Positions 23,606-34,500 of a stretch of DNA of 64,000 nt are shown here, in pieces. Under the pieces are notes generated by a model, which ran no database searches, was not told the DNA's origin, and worked only from the letters and a program-made list of their open reading frames with translations. A program made the translations under genes and the position numbers. The stretch comes from Cordia subcordata (taxonomy: Eukaryota; Streptophyta; Magnoliopsida; Boraginales; Cordiaceae): assembly GCA_028554755.1 (NCBI GenBank), contig JAPTOF010000011.1, forward strand, positions 1,733,501 to 1,797,500, written 5' to 3'. Position 1 is the stretch's first letter; every line of letters begins with the position of its first letter.

Positions 23606-25548
23606 AGTAAAACATGTTTAAAGTTGCGTGGCACAAATTGCCGGATAATCATCAAAGCACATAACATAGAAGGAAAAGGGTCATGCACTAAACGTTGGGG
23701 CAATGAATGCATGATGCACCCCTTTTCAAGATCCTACCCTAAAATATCAAATGAATGCGCAAGTGTGGAATGAAGCATTCTCAAACGTGAAAAATCATGT
23801 CCCTCTTGCTCTTTAATTAGCCACCCTAATGCCTTCTTCTCATAATCAAGGGCTAGGAACACGCTTTCCCCATAGGTCAAAGATAGGTCTAATGCATGCA
23901 ACATGCGAAATGTGCTTTCTAACCCTAGATGAAAATGTTCTATGCATGAAGGCACAAACGTGAGCTCCAAAAAGGGAGACTCAATGGAATGGGAAAGATG
24001 GGGTGGAACGACATTTGGAGCAAAAGGAGCAACGATATAGGAAGTGGATGTACTACACTCTTCTTCTCCACAAGATATAACATGATCAAGCCTAGGTCGT
24101 TCTAACTCCTCACGAAGGGTGGATTCGATCTTAATGGGCTCCATTTCCATCAATGATTCATCAAACATCCAAAAAGACCCATAGATCATTCTTTTAAGCA
24201 CACCAATTTCTTTTTTATGTGTCTTCTTAGAGTTGTTATTCTCTTCAACATTGTGATTCTTAACTCCAAGAGACTTATCATCTAAAACCTCCGAAATTGA
24301 TGTCTCGTTTTTCCCAATGCATGACATTAAACCTTCACTAGCTACAGTCTCTTTAAATTCATCAATACATTCATCACTAGTGGGTGCCATCTCGCCATCA
24401 TGCTTTTCATACGGGGTAGACACTAATAGAGGGGGCAATAGGGGCTCCACGGATTCCTCATCATGTTTGCATGAATGCTCAAGGGGAGAATGTGCGCTAA
24501 ACTCCCTAAATGCCGACTCAGAATGCAATTGAGTACTATCGACACAAGACTCAACCTCTATGTGTACGGAATGTGTGGGATGAGGAGAAAGAAAAAGCTC
24601 ATGTGACTCAATGGGAGACGTTGAAAGCTTAAGAGGATAGGATACTACTTCCTCTAAAACATAATCACAAGAGTCATCAAGAACCAAGTTATCATTAATC
24701 TTGTCTTCATCCACACTACAAGATGTTATCTCTCAATCAACCTCTCTTTCTAGTTGTCTCTCCCATACATCATCATTTCAACCCCTAGTCACTTCATCGT
24801 TAGATCTCATCTCTATCCCTTCAACTCGTTCTAAAGGTATCTCAACATTCTCACTCATGAGTTGCACACTCTCAACCACTCTCCAAGGACACACCAAAAG
24901 ATTTGGTGTCTCGCTCAAACTCTCAAGTTGTTCTTGGTTAGATTGGATGAGGGATAAGAGATAGTCAAGTGTTTCCTCTTGAGAAGAAAACCTAAAAGAA
25001 GAGGGCTCAATCGAGTGAAAAAGGTAGTCATTTTGAAAATCATTTTGCACATAACCATAAAAAAACTCGGGAGAGGAATGGGTGGGAAAAGAAGGTGTTG
25101 GAGGTGGACAATCGAAACTAGAAGGTGAATGGAATAAAGAGTCATCTTGACCCCATTGTGAAAATGCATGATGTTGCTCCCTAGAATCATGATAACTAGA
25201 TGTAGATGCATGCATGGGCGTATGATTGCTAGGGGCATAGGGCATTGCATGTTATTGGGAATGAGGGTGGAAGGTGGGACAAGCACTAGGAAAATGAGCA
25301 CGGCTTCCACAATGATTACAATAACAAGAATATGCATCCCTATAGTCATGATTACTAAATGAAGATGCATGAGATGTTGCATGACTATAGGGGTCATTAG
25401 TAGCACTAACCTTAGGTGGGGAATTCTCGTGGGGACAGAAAACTGTAGGATGCATGAAACTTCCACATAAACGACATGCATAAGAGACACATTCGGGTGG
25501 TGGGGAAGAGGATACAAGTGACCACCAAGAAGCATTAGGATCGGTCAT
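23606..25548 (-). pseudogene. C copy 2: double zinc-knuckle ORF, better preserved N-terminus
   Basis: This is the same protein as copy 1, starting at ATG 25546-25548. Both knuckles are complete here: CRLCGSFMHPTVFC and CNHCGSRAHFPSAC, each C-x2-C-x4-H-x4-C. Stops lie after TFHPHSQ (25252), after EVTRG (24778) and in the EVD.EI stretch (about 24735). A 326-codon stretch (23734-24714) is then open. Near 24890-24920 a 2-nt and a 1-nt deletion relative to copy 1 compensate each other, leaving about a dozen altered residues. Over about 325 shared residues I count roughly 14 differences from copy 1. The C-terminal 40-odd codons follow a stop near 23733. The function is unknown beyond likely nucleic-acid binding. 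Confidence 0.83.
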
Positions 25549-25738
25549 ATTCAATGAATCACAAGTAAAACCTCTTCACAATCAATTTTTTTTAATTAAT
25601 TTTTTTTTATTTTTTTTCGAGAGATTTTGTTTTTAATTTTTTTTATAGTTTTCGAAAATTAGAAAGCAAGTAAAGATAGTGCACACGCAAGCAACCAATT
25701 GCAAACACAAAAGCACACAAAGAACCAATACTGTGCCT

Positions 25739-25755
25739 CCCCGGCAACGGCGCCA
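25739..25755 (-). other. Primer binding site (tRNA-Asp) of C copy 2, intact
   Basis: The + strand reads CCCCGGCAACGGCGCCA, the exact 3' end of tRNA-Asp with CCA, six bases from LTR 3. It is the same primer as element A. The leader 25549-25738 contains homopolymer runs. Confidence 0.93.
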
Positions 25756-25761
25756 AGAACT

Positions 25762-27252
25762 TGATACCGCTATTTGAGCACAAGCCTAAATAGCCCGCAA
25801 GTGCACGGGACGTGTGTAGTACAGTGTGTGCAAGTGCGGGGTCGAATCCACAGGGAGGCTACCTTAGTTTAGTCTCTATGTGCTCGGGTGCCTTAAACTA
25901 GCCACGTGCGTGTGTGTACTTACTTTGGGATGGAAGGGAGCTCGGAAAAAGGAAAATAAAAACTAATCTATGGAGGAACTTAAGGGAGCCAAACTAAGGA
26001 AGGAAACACTAATAAAGAAGAAGGGGACCTAGGGCGATTGCATTGCAATAAGACTTGGGCTATGATAACAGATGATGTCTATCTAAGGCTCGGGACTTCT
26101 ATTGCCGTTGTGTTGATCGGGGGCTCTCTTAACCAATACTAGTGGTTCAACCTGTTAGCTGGATTTAAAGCTAAGGGCCAATCCCTCCTAGCCTACGCAA
26201 TCCGTGCTTAGAACTTATCCTCTTGGTTGGATTTAAAGCCAAGGACTAGCACCTAAACACTACATGACATTAAGGCTCGATTAACCAACACTAACGCGGG
26301 TGAGGGATACTCTAGTCTAGGTTAACTTATCCGCTTGGCTGGATTTAAAGCCAAGGACTAGCACCTAAACTCGACTAAGCATAGCATGTAACCTTTTAGT
26401 TGGATTTAAAGCTAAAGCCTACTCTACTAAGCAAAGCCACGAGATTAAGCACAATCACATCACCCATATAGTAGATAAGAGCATTTGAAGCACGAATAAC
26501 ACATGCATATTCACTTTGGCATTTTAACAAACACATAGACATGTTTGATTTCCAATACATAGACATATTGAATCATGCCATAAATTTATGTAAATAAACA
26601 TGTATTAAGAGCCAAAGATCTACACAAATCCATTATCCAAAGCCCTAATCTAATACACAACAACAATCAACCCTAAATCTAGCCTAATCTAGCAACATAT
26701 TTACAAGAAATAGAGAAAGAACAAGAAGAACTTCCCTAAATTCTTGCTTCCAAATTCGTACAAATCCTTCAAATCTTTGTTTAATTCTTCAATCCTAGCT
26801 TGGTGTGGGGTTTAGATGATGGTTTAGGGTGTTTTGTGAAGTGGGTAAAGGGTTAGGGTTTATTAGGATTTTAGAAATAAAAGTTCCCCCTTGAAAATGA
26901 GCAGAAACGAGCTTTTTATGGATTTCTTCAGCGCACAGTCGGTCGACCTAGCCGGTCGACCGGCTCTTCTTCTAAGTCGACCGGCTGGATCAGAATGATC
27001 TTTTCTTCTTTTTTTTTCTTCCGGTCTTCATCCGTTAGCTCATTTCTTCCTCGCATAAGCTTGAACCCTTCCAAAACACTCCTAAAACATGGAATATAAC
27101 ACTTTGTATAGTATTTAGTCACCTAAATACATTATGTACAAATATTAATAAATATGCATAAACTTTGTACTAAGTGCACTCAATAATACTCTAAACACCC
27201 TTAATTGTGCATGCAAAAACTAGATGCAAACACGCACAAATGACACACATCA
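25762..27252 (-). repeat. LTR 3 (5'-most) of block C
   Basis: It is 1491 bp. The TATA-like CATAAAAAGC is present near 26911-26920, but only about three GTCGACC motifs remain (26939-26990). The deleted stretch, compared with LTR 1, begins and ends inside motif copies. Confidence 0.92.
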
Positions 27253-27257
27253 TGAGG
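27253..27257. repeat. Target-site duplication TGAGG, right copy
   Basis: It matches 15174-15178 and is the right edge of block C. Confidence 0.93.
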
Positions 27258-28150
27258 CTTACGGAGAAAATGAGTAGTATTTGTATTTCGGGCCTCCCAC
27301 CGAAGATGAGTGACCCTAGAGCCTTCACTATTCCTTATAGGATCCGTGAGACCTAGATTGATCACGCCTTGCTAGATTTAGGGTCCAATGTAAATCTCAT
27401 TCCCTACTCTATCTATTAGTAGCTAGGTTTAGGTGAGTTATCGCCTATACATGTTACTCTTCAGCTAGCTGATAGGTCCAAGCATAGACCTAGGGGTGTG
27501 GTGGAAGATGTTATGGTCCAAGTAGGTGAGTTCGTGTACCCTATTGACTTTATAGTGTTAGATATGGATTCAAGACATGACTCTAGACATTTCACTCCCA
27601 TTCTATTGGGTCGCTCCTTTCTTGCCATTGTAGACGTTATTTTTCATTGTAGGTTGAGGTTATTAGAGATGAAATTTGGGAATTTGAGATCCACCATGAA
27701 GGTTGTCAAGGCGGTGAATAGGGCTTGTATAGGGGGAGAAGAGGATGGAGAATAATGCTTTAGAGTAGATGTGATTGATTCTTGTGTTGAAGACTTTATG
27801 AAGAGCACTACGACCAATAGAGAAGAATTGAGGAAATCTGAAGAGATGTTGTCTAACTTTGATTTGGAGACCTCTGAGCAGAAGAGTGTAGCTTCTACCT
27901 CCATAGTAGAAGATTCGATGATTGATAAGTTACTTGAGGTTATTCCTTCTGGTCTTGATAAAAGTGATACCCCTATTGATCATGTTGAGGTTGAGTCCCC
28001 CTTGGTTAAGCCTAACCCTTCTCTAGTGCTCAAACCCCTTCTTGATCATTTAAAGTATGCTTTCTTAGGCCCTAGTGAGACCCTTCTGGTTGTCATAGCT
28101 TCCGATCTTTCTAGAGAACATAAGGAGCATCTTTTGGAGGTTTAGGAAAC
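27258..28150 (+). pseudogene. Protease region of element B
   Basis: The B polyprotein resumes after block C. It has the protease active-site segment ALLDLGSNVNLIPYSIY (about 27368-27420), then QLADRS, DVMVQVGEFVYPIDF and ILLGRSFLAIVD (27480-27640), matching element A residue by residue. Stops lie before IDHALL, after SIY and after EEDGE. The region after the protease (27771-28145) is an acidic linker leading to RT. Confidence 0.87.
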
Positions 28151-28990
28151 ATAGAAAGGCTATAGAGTGGAAAATTAATGATTTGCGAGGAATTGACCCT
28201 TTGGTTTGCATGCATCGGATTCACCTTAAGGATGTAACCATTCCTTCTAGGGAGATGCAAAGGAAGCTAAACCCAAATAGTAGTGAAGTAGTTAAGAAAG
28301 AGATCATTAATCTTTTAAATGCAGGTATTATTTATCTGATCTACGATAGTGAATGGGTTAGCCCAGTCTAAGTTGTCCCTAAGAAATTTGGGAGTACGGT
28401 TGTAGAAATGAAAGAAGAGAGCTTATTCCTACTTGTACTCCTACAGGTTGGAAAGTTTGTATTGACTATAGGAAGCTCAACTCCAAAACTAGAAAGGATC
28501 ATTTCTCGTTCCCTTTTTTAGACCGGATCTTAGATAGAGTAGCTGGGCATAGCTATTATTACTTTTTAGATGTATATTCCAGATATAATCAGATACCTGT
28601 GTCTCCCAAAAACCAGGAGAAGCCCACCTTTACTTGTTATATGGCACTTTTACCTATAGGAAAATGCCCTTCGGTCTATGTAACGCCTCAGCGAATTTTT
28701 AGAGGTGTATGATGGCCATTTTTAGTGATATGATTGAGAGACATTTAGAGATATTCATGGATGATTTCTCAGTCTTTGGTGATAGTTTTGATAAGTGCTT
28801 GAGTCATCTCTCTCTAGTCTTAGATTGATGTGTGGAGAAGAATTTAGTGTTGAGTTGGGAGAAATCCCACTTTATGGTGCAATGAAAGATAGTGTTGGGT
28901 CATGTAGTCTCATCTAGTAGTATTTAAATTGACCCAACTAAGGTAGAATTGGTTGAAAAGTTGCCTGTCTCTAAGTGTGTTAAGGATGTT
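28151..28990 (+). pseudogene. Reverse transcriptase of element B, badly decayed
   Basis: It begins RGIDPLVCMHRI (28183) and continues in several frames: VVKKEIINLLNAGII, VDYRKLN-type remnants near 28460-28480, and the FMDDFSVFG catalytic box (about 28754-28781). Many stops and frameshifts are present, more than in A. It is inactive. Confidence 0.82.
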
Positions 28991-29760
28991 AGATCTTTTC
29001 TAGGGCATGGAGGTTTCTACCGTTGATTCATTAAGGATTTTAGCCATATAGCGCATCCCTTGTCTAGGCTCTTAGCACAAGATATTCCTTTTAAGTTTGA
29101 TGATGAGTGTGTTAGACCTTTTAATAGGCTTAAATCCTTATTGCCTACGTCCCCGATCATTCAGCAACCTGACTATAGTCTCCCATTCGAGGTTATGTGT
29201 GACCTATCCGATTATGCGATAAGAGATGCTTTAGGTTAATGACAAGATAAGTTGCCCCATGCAGTGTATTCTGCTAGCAAGACTCTTGATGAAGCCTAAA
29301 AAAACCATACTACCATAGAAAAAGAGCTTCTGGTAGTTGTCTTCTCCTTTGACAAGTTTAGGTCATACATCCTAGGGTCTAAAGTGATTGTCTACACCGA
29401 TCATGTGGCATTGAGGTATTTGTTGTCTAGAAAGAATCTAAGCCCCGCTTAATTAGGTGGTTGCTCCTTCTTCAAGAATTTAATGCTGAGATTCGAGATA
29501 AGAAGGGCAGTGAAACCTTAGTTGCGGATCACCTTTCCCATCTTGTTAGTGAGTCTTCTAAGGATCCATCTCTTTTTCGTGATTCATTTCCCGATAAGCA
29601 ATTGTTTGCCATCTTTCATCACACACCATGATTTGCTCACATTGTCAATTATCTTGCCACAGGGCACTTTCCCCCTCATTGGGAAAAGGACTGGAGAGAG
29701 AGAGATAGGTTCTTAGCACAAGTGAGACATTTCTTTTGGGAAGATCCCTATCTTTTCAAA
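28991..29760 (+). pseudogene. RNase H of element B, decayed
   Basis: Recognisable pieces align with 7270-8043 of A: the VRSFLGHGGFYR connection (28988-29025), CDLSDYAIRDAL (about 29200-29235, where A has CDAS), TIEKELLVVVF (about 29315), VYTDHVALRYLL (about 29390-29425) and ETLVADHLS (about 29515). Frameshifts break the frame, for example at 29430-29440. Confidence 0.82.
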
Positions 29761-30400
29761 ATATGTGCAGATTAAGTGATTCGTCGGTGTGTCCCCGAGG
29801 ATGAGTTTGAGAGCATGTTGAGTATGTGTCACGATAAGGGGTATGGAGGTCCTTTTAGTGGAAAGAAGACCGTCGTGAAAGTCTTGCAAGGTGGATTATT
29901 TTGGCCCATTCTCTTTAGGGATGCCCAAGAGTATTGCAAAAAGTGTTTTAAATGTCAACAATTCACGTATATCTCTAGGAGAAACATGATGCCTTTATCC
30001 CCCATTCTTCCATGTGAGTTATTTGATGTTTGGGGTATGGATTTCATGGGACCATTTCCACCTTCTTTTGGGTATACATTTTAGTGGCTGTCGACTTGGT
30101 CTTCAAATGGGTTGAGGCTATTCCCACACACACTAATGACCATAGGGTAGTAGTGAAGTTCATCAAAGAGAACATTTTCTCTGCATTTAGAGTCCCCAAG
30201 GTATTGATTAGCAATGGGGGATTGCATTTTTGCCACAAAACTTTGGAGGCCTTGTTGAGGAGATATTCGGTTACCCATAAAGTTGCTACCCCTTATCACC
30301 CACAAACTATTGGACAAGTAGAGGTGTCCAATAGGGAGATCAAGCACATTTTAGAGAAAATGATTAGGCCCGATACGAGGGATTGATCTATTGGATTGAA
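29761..30400 (+). pseudogene. Integrase zinc finger and core of element B
   Basis: The zinc region has CHDKGYGGPF, where A has His at the second ligand position (HF), then CKKCFKCQQ. The core gives GMDFMGPF (first Asp), ISNGGLHF, where the usual second Asp is Asn, and QVEVSNREIK with Glu. A frameshift near 30080 divides 29776-30084 from 30030-30386. The loss of a catalytic Asp and a zinc ligand shows inactivity. Confidence 0.85.
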
Positions 30401-30925
30401 TGATGCTTTATGGGCCTACCGTACTGCTTTTAAAACTCCCATTGGTATGTCTCCGTATCGATTGTTTTATGGGAAGCGTGTCACTTTCCGGTAGAGCTAG
30501 AGCATAGGGCTTATTGGGTAATCAAGGCCTTAAACTTTGATTTGGCAAGAGTGGGTGAGAAAAGGAAGCTTGACTTTCCAGAATTAGAGGAGCTTAGGTT
30601 TAAGGCGCATGAGAACGCCAAGTTTTATAAGGATAGGATAAAGAGAATGCATTATAAACATATTCTTACAAAATCATTCTCTCTCTCAGATAAAGTTTGA
30701 TTATTTAACTCACAATTAAAGCTCTTTCAAGGTAAGCTCAAGTTAAGATGGGATGGTCTGTATGAAGTGTTGGTTGTCTACCCTTCTTGAGTGGTCAAGA
30801 TCAAGGACTTGAAGGATGGTTGAGAGATGATAGTGAACAGGCAACACTTGAAGCATGCATATGATATGACCATGACTCTTGTAGAGGTTTTAATGTTTCA
30901 GGATCCCATCTATGGACGTTAAAGA
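30401..30925 (+). pseudogene. Integrase C-terminal part of element B
   Basis: It aligns with 6083-6590 of [37 protein letters not shown] (the GPY-like module, here with Leu for Pro) and a terminal DPIYGR before the stop near 30920. Frameshifts and stops are spread through it. Confidence 0.8.
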
Positions 30926-32221
30926 TCAGTTAATGATTGCCTGGCTGATAGCATAGTGGTTAGCACTACTAGGAGGCAACCTAGGTTCAATTTTGCAATT
31001 TTGCATTTGTTTCACTTTCTTTCCTTTTTGTTTTTCTTCTTTTCTATCATCCGTACTAAAGTGTTGAATCCCAATCCTTTGTCCTGTAAGATACACCGTT
31101 GCTATTTATTGCACATGCCAATGCAAGCTTGTATAAGTAATGCCACTACCCTTGTTTTCTTGGTGAGTGTTTATGAATTGTGAGTTATAGGGTTAGTAGT
31201 ATGGTGATTTATCATTGGCATGAAGAGCTTTGAAGACAATACTAGGTTGTATCAATCCTTTCTCCACTTGTTCTCTATGTTTCTACCACGTCCCCACTAC
31301 CCTTACTTCATTTGTAATGCCAATTTTCTTGTTTATGTGATTTGTTTTATTTGCTTGAGGACAAGCAAAGTTTAGGTTCGAGGGTGTGAGAGTTTGGTTT
31401 CTTGTTATATGCTTTGTGTAGGGCATATATGCATTATGTGCTTAAAATGGTGAAAATTTTTCGATTTTTATGCATGTAGAGTTGTTTAACTCTTGGTTGA
31501 TTATTGTGTTGGCCATTGTGATTGACTCTATTGATTAGTGAATATAAGTTGCATTGTGGGGAGTCAATAGAATGGATTGAAAATTGGGTCTTAGAGGGCA
31601 TAGCTTGGTAGGAAAGAGTGTTGAAAAAAGGTTGTTGATGTGAGTATATCTTCCTTGATTGGTTTTTTTTTTATGTGCCAAAGCCTTTCTTTTTCTTTTC
31701 TTTTTGTAAGCCTTTCTTTTTCTTTTCTTTTTGTGTGAACAAAATGCAAAGCATGAAAAATCCAAAACAAAATTCAAAAAGGAAAAAGGTTCAAAAATAT
31801 AAAAAAATTTTGAAAAAGAGAAAAAGCCAAAGGCACAAAAAAAGTTTTGTTAATAAGTGCATAAGTGACACAATGTCAACTTAGCACATGCTATCATCTT
31901 GTAGATATGTGAATAAGGCTTTTACAAGCCATTACATTTGTATATTGTCTTATCATGTCCTTGAGGTTTTGTGCATGTTGAGGAGGCCATGTTAGTTGAG
32001 GGGGCATGAAATATCAACATCTTGAGTGTGTGAGTTAGAATCCTAGGCTTATAGTGGATTGGCTACTTGGGAAATTTTGGCAAGCACCAAGGCCCTCTTC
32101 ATGCTTCTTAGACTACCTTTTATAGCGAGTCAATCCCTTAGGTAACCTTTTGTATTAGCTTTAGAAATAAATTTAAGATTGGGCTTGCTTGAGGACAAGC
32201 AAGGAGAAGGTTTAGGGGTGT
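30926..32221 (+). other. 3' untranslated region and purine tract of element B
   Basis: A CTAGG-AGGCAA-CCTAG hairpin is at 30962-30986. The first TTGCTTGAGGACAAGCAA hairpin with G-rich tract is at 31353-31388. A/T-rich low complexity fills 31660-31840. The second hairpin with AAGGAGAAGGTTTAGGGGTGT (32185-32221) adjoins the LTR and is the likely plus-strand primer. No credible gene is present. Confidence 0.75.
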
Positions 32222-34124
32222 TAATGTGTTGTCTTTTTATGTGTGTTTGCGTTGTTATTTGCCCATGTTTAAGAGGCGTTTTGAGCCTTAAGAGATGCAT
32301 TAGTATAGTACATATACTAGAGTTAGGCTTAAGCGTAAGCAAATGCGCATAGTTGAGTTTCTAAGTCAAAATGTTATACTAAATACTTAATTTTGTGCCT
32401 TAGGTGAGCTATAGGGCTAAAACAAAGCATGAACAAGGATGAACGATGAATATAGAAGAGGTACGGGTTGTGTGATGAAGACTGAGAGTAAGAAAGAGAA
32501 AATTCAAGGTCAAACTAGAGGAGCTGGTCGACTGGTTAGGTCCATCGGCCACTCCAGAGAAGAGCCCAAAATTGCTGGTCGAGCTTTCCAAAAAGCCGCT
32601 TGACTGCCACCCAGAGCATCACTTTAAAAGCCGCTCAAGCGGGCGAGGAGTCGCTCGCCGGCAGCAGCGAGTTGATATAAAAGCTCAATTTTCAGCCTTC
32701 AAAAGGGAGAATCTAGAGATTATCTAAAGGCCCATCACATACACAAAAAAAACCTTAGCTATACCACCTCAAATACACACACAATCACACATCTCTCACC
32801 CATATTCAAGCATGCTTAGAGGGTTTCAAACACTTGGATTGAAGCTACTCAAAGATTTTGTACAATAATTGCTAGGATGGGAGATGAGTCTTTTATTCTC
32901 TCTTTCATCCTCTTTTATATTATGTTTGAGTAGATTTGTTTATGGTGACGATACTTGTGTAATGGGTTGATTCTATGCTTCTATATTAAGGGATTTAATG
33001 GCTTAATGTATATACATCTGCTATGCTCTTCTTGTTTCAATGGCTATTGTTCAATACATGTCTAAATGTTTGATAATATGCCTATAAGAGTTGCATATGT
33101 ATACACTGAAGTTTATTTGCTACTAAACACCTCCAATCCATTCTATAACCATGTCTGTATGTTTATGAGTGGATCTTATAAAGTAGGTCATGCTTATATT
33201 CATGTCTATGTGCATGTTTGCATGCCTAGTAGTAAATATGACCTCAATATTGCATGCATGTTGGCTCGAAAGTGCTATTAATGGTGTAAGCCGAGCATGA
33301 TGATGTTTGGTAGCCGAATAGGTCCCTTTATTTGCAAACACCTTGGCATAGAACATGTATGAATGCGCTAATAAGTCAAATCTCATTGTAGTGACCTTAG
33401 AATGATGAGGCATGAACATGTATGAATGTGCTAACAAGTCAAATCTCATTGTAGCGACCTTAGAATGACGAGGCATAATTTAAGGCTAGTCTAAACCAAG
33501 TCTCCTTTGGCTTTAAATCCAGCCAATAGGTTTCTGGATAGATTTAGTTGACCTTAGCAACACTAGTTCTTGTCTTTAAATCTAGTCAATGGTTTAGGTA
33601 TTAGGGTAGGCTCGTTGTAGGTCACCTAGGAAGCTAATTGGTCACTCTTAAGGCCCTAGGTTATAAAGACCACGCTGTAGCCTTAGGAGGCGTGACCTAG
33701 GGACGGACTCGCACTGAGTCCTAGGTAGAAATTAGGACACTAATTATGCAACCTAGTTAAAAGAGCAAACGGTCATTAAGCCATTCTATGTAATCCCATA
33801 GTATTTGAGTCTAGGATTACCCATTAGCAAGTAGATGTCACCCTAATCCCTTCCATTTGTTAATCCCCTTCAGATAGTTTGTTTCTATACTTTCCATTCC
33901 CATGGTGTAGTTTCATTTTCTTTAGTCAGAGCTCCCGACCATCCAAAAACACAAAAAATAGTTAGTTTAGGTTTCTTTTTAGGCTTTCTCTAAGACACAC
34001 ACACATAGAATCCATTCGATAATACAACCTCCCTGTGGATTCGACCCTATACTTGCACACACTATACTGCATTGATTTGTGCACTTGCGACTCTTTAGAG
34101 CTTACGCTCAACAGACGTCTATCA
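32222..34124 (+). repeat. 3' LTR of outer element B
   Basis: This LTR is 1903 bp, starts TAATGTG (from TGATGTG) and ends CTATCA. It matches 1-1542. TATAAAAG is at 32676-32683 after a motif cluster at 32524-32650. A short duplication containing ATGAATGTGCTAA-like text occurs near 33355-33470. Confidence 0.92.
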
Positions 34125-34500
34125 GGTGGCACAGGAAGACTCAGTACCGTTTGAGTGCGGTGGATCCCTCCTACAAACTTGAAGAGGCCCACTGTCCTCC
34201 GAGTTATCAGAGAGCTCATCGCTGGACATTTGTTTCCTCGACCACGGTTATGGTTGGGGTGAGAGGGTGGCTGCTCTATTGAATGAAGATGCCCTATATG
34301 GGCCTCCTAGTTGATATGCCTGGGGCATCCTATGGGGCGACCCGATCAAGGCAGTTCCCTTGACTTGATGGTTAGGATGCCTGAGCAGTTTGGCCACCTT
34401 AATAACATGCCTAGAGTTGATGTTACTATTCTTATTGCTGTGGAGTGAGCTATCTCCTTTGTCAGCTAGCCATACCTGAAAAGGCTACAAGTATAAAAGC
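34125..34500. other. Flank of element B, unassigned
   Basis: This is the sequence just right of B. GGTGG at 34125-34129 may be B's target duplication, but the left partner is outside the window. A short + frame (to 34282) contains YRLSAVDPSYKLEEAHCPPS. I do not recognise it. It may be the downstream part of K. Confidence 0.4.

Larger units (their letters stand above)
15179..27252 (-). mobile_element. Block C: two non-autonomous LTR elements sharing a central LTR
   Basis: This 12-kb minus-strand array has the order LTR-internal-LTR-internal-LTR inside a single 5-bp duplication. LTRs are 15179-16817, 20531-22059 and 25762-27252, all beginning TGATG and ending TATCA on the minus strand apart from mutations. 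Each internal region (about 3.7 kb) has a tRNA-Asp primer site, one long zinc-knuckle ORF and a 3' region with hairpin plus purine tract, but no protease, RT, RNase H or integrase. The shape fits unequal recombination between LTRs of sister copies. It is a non-autonomous family comparable to the TR-GAG/LARD classes described in plants. Confidence 0.92.

Noticed and set aside
34079..34282. A + strand gene starting in the B LTR
   Set aside because: The frame crosses the LTR edge into unrelated flank. It is chance continuity.
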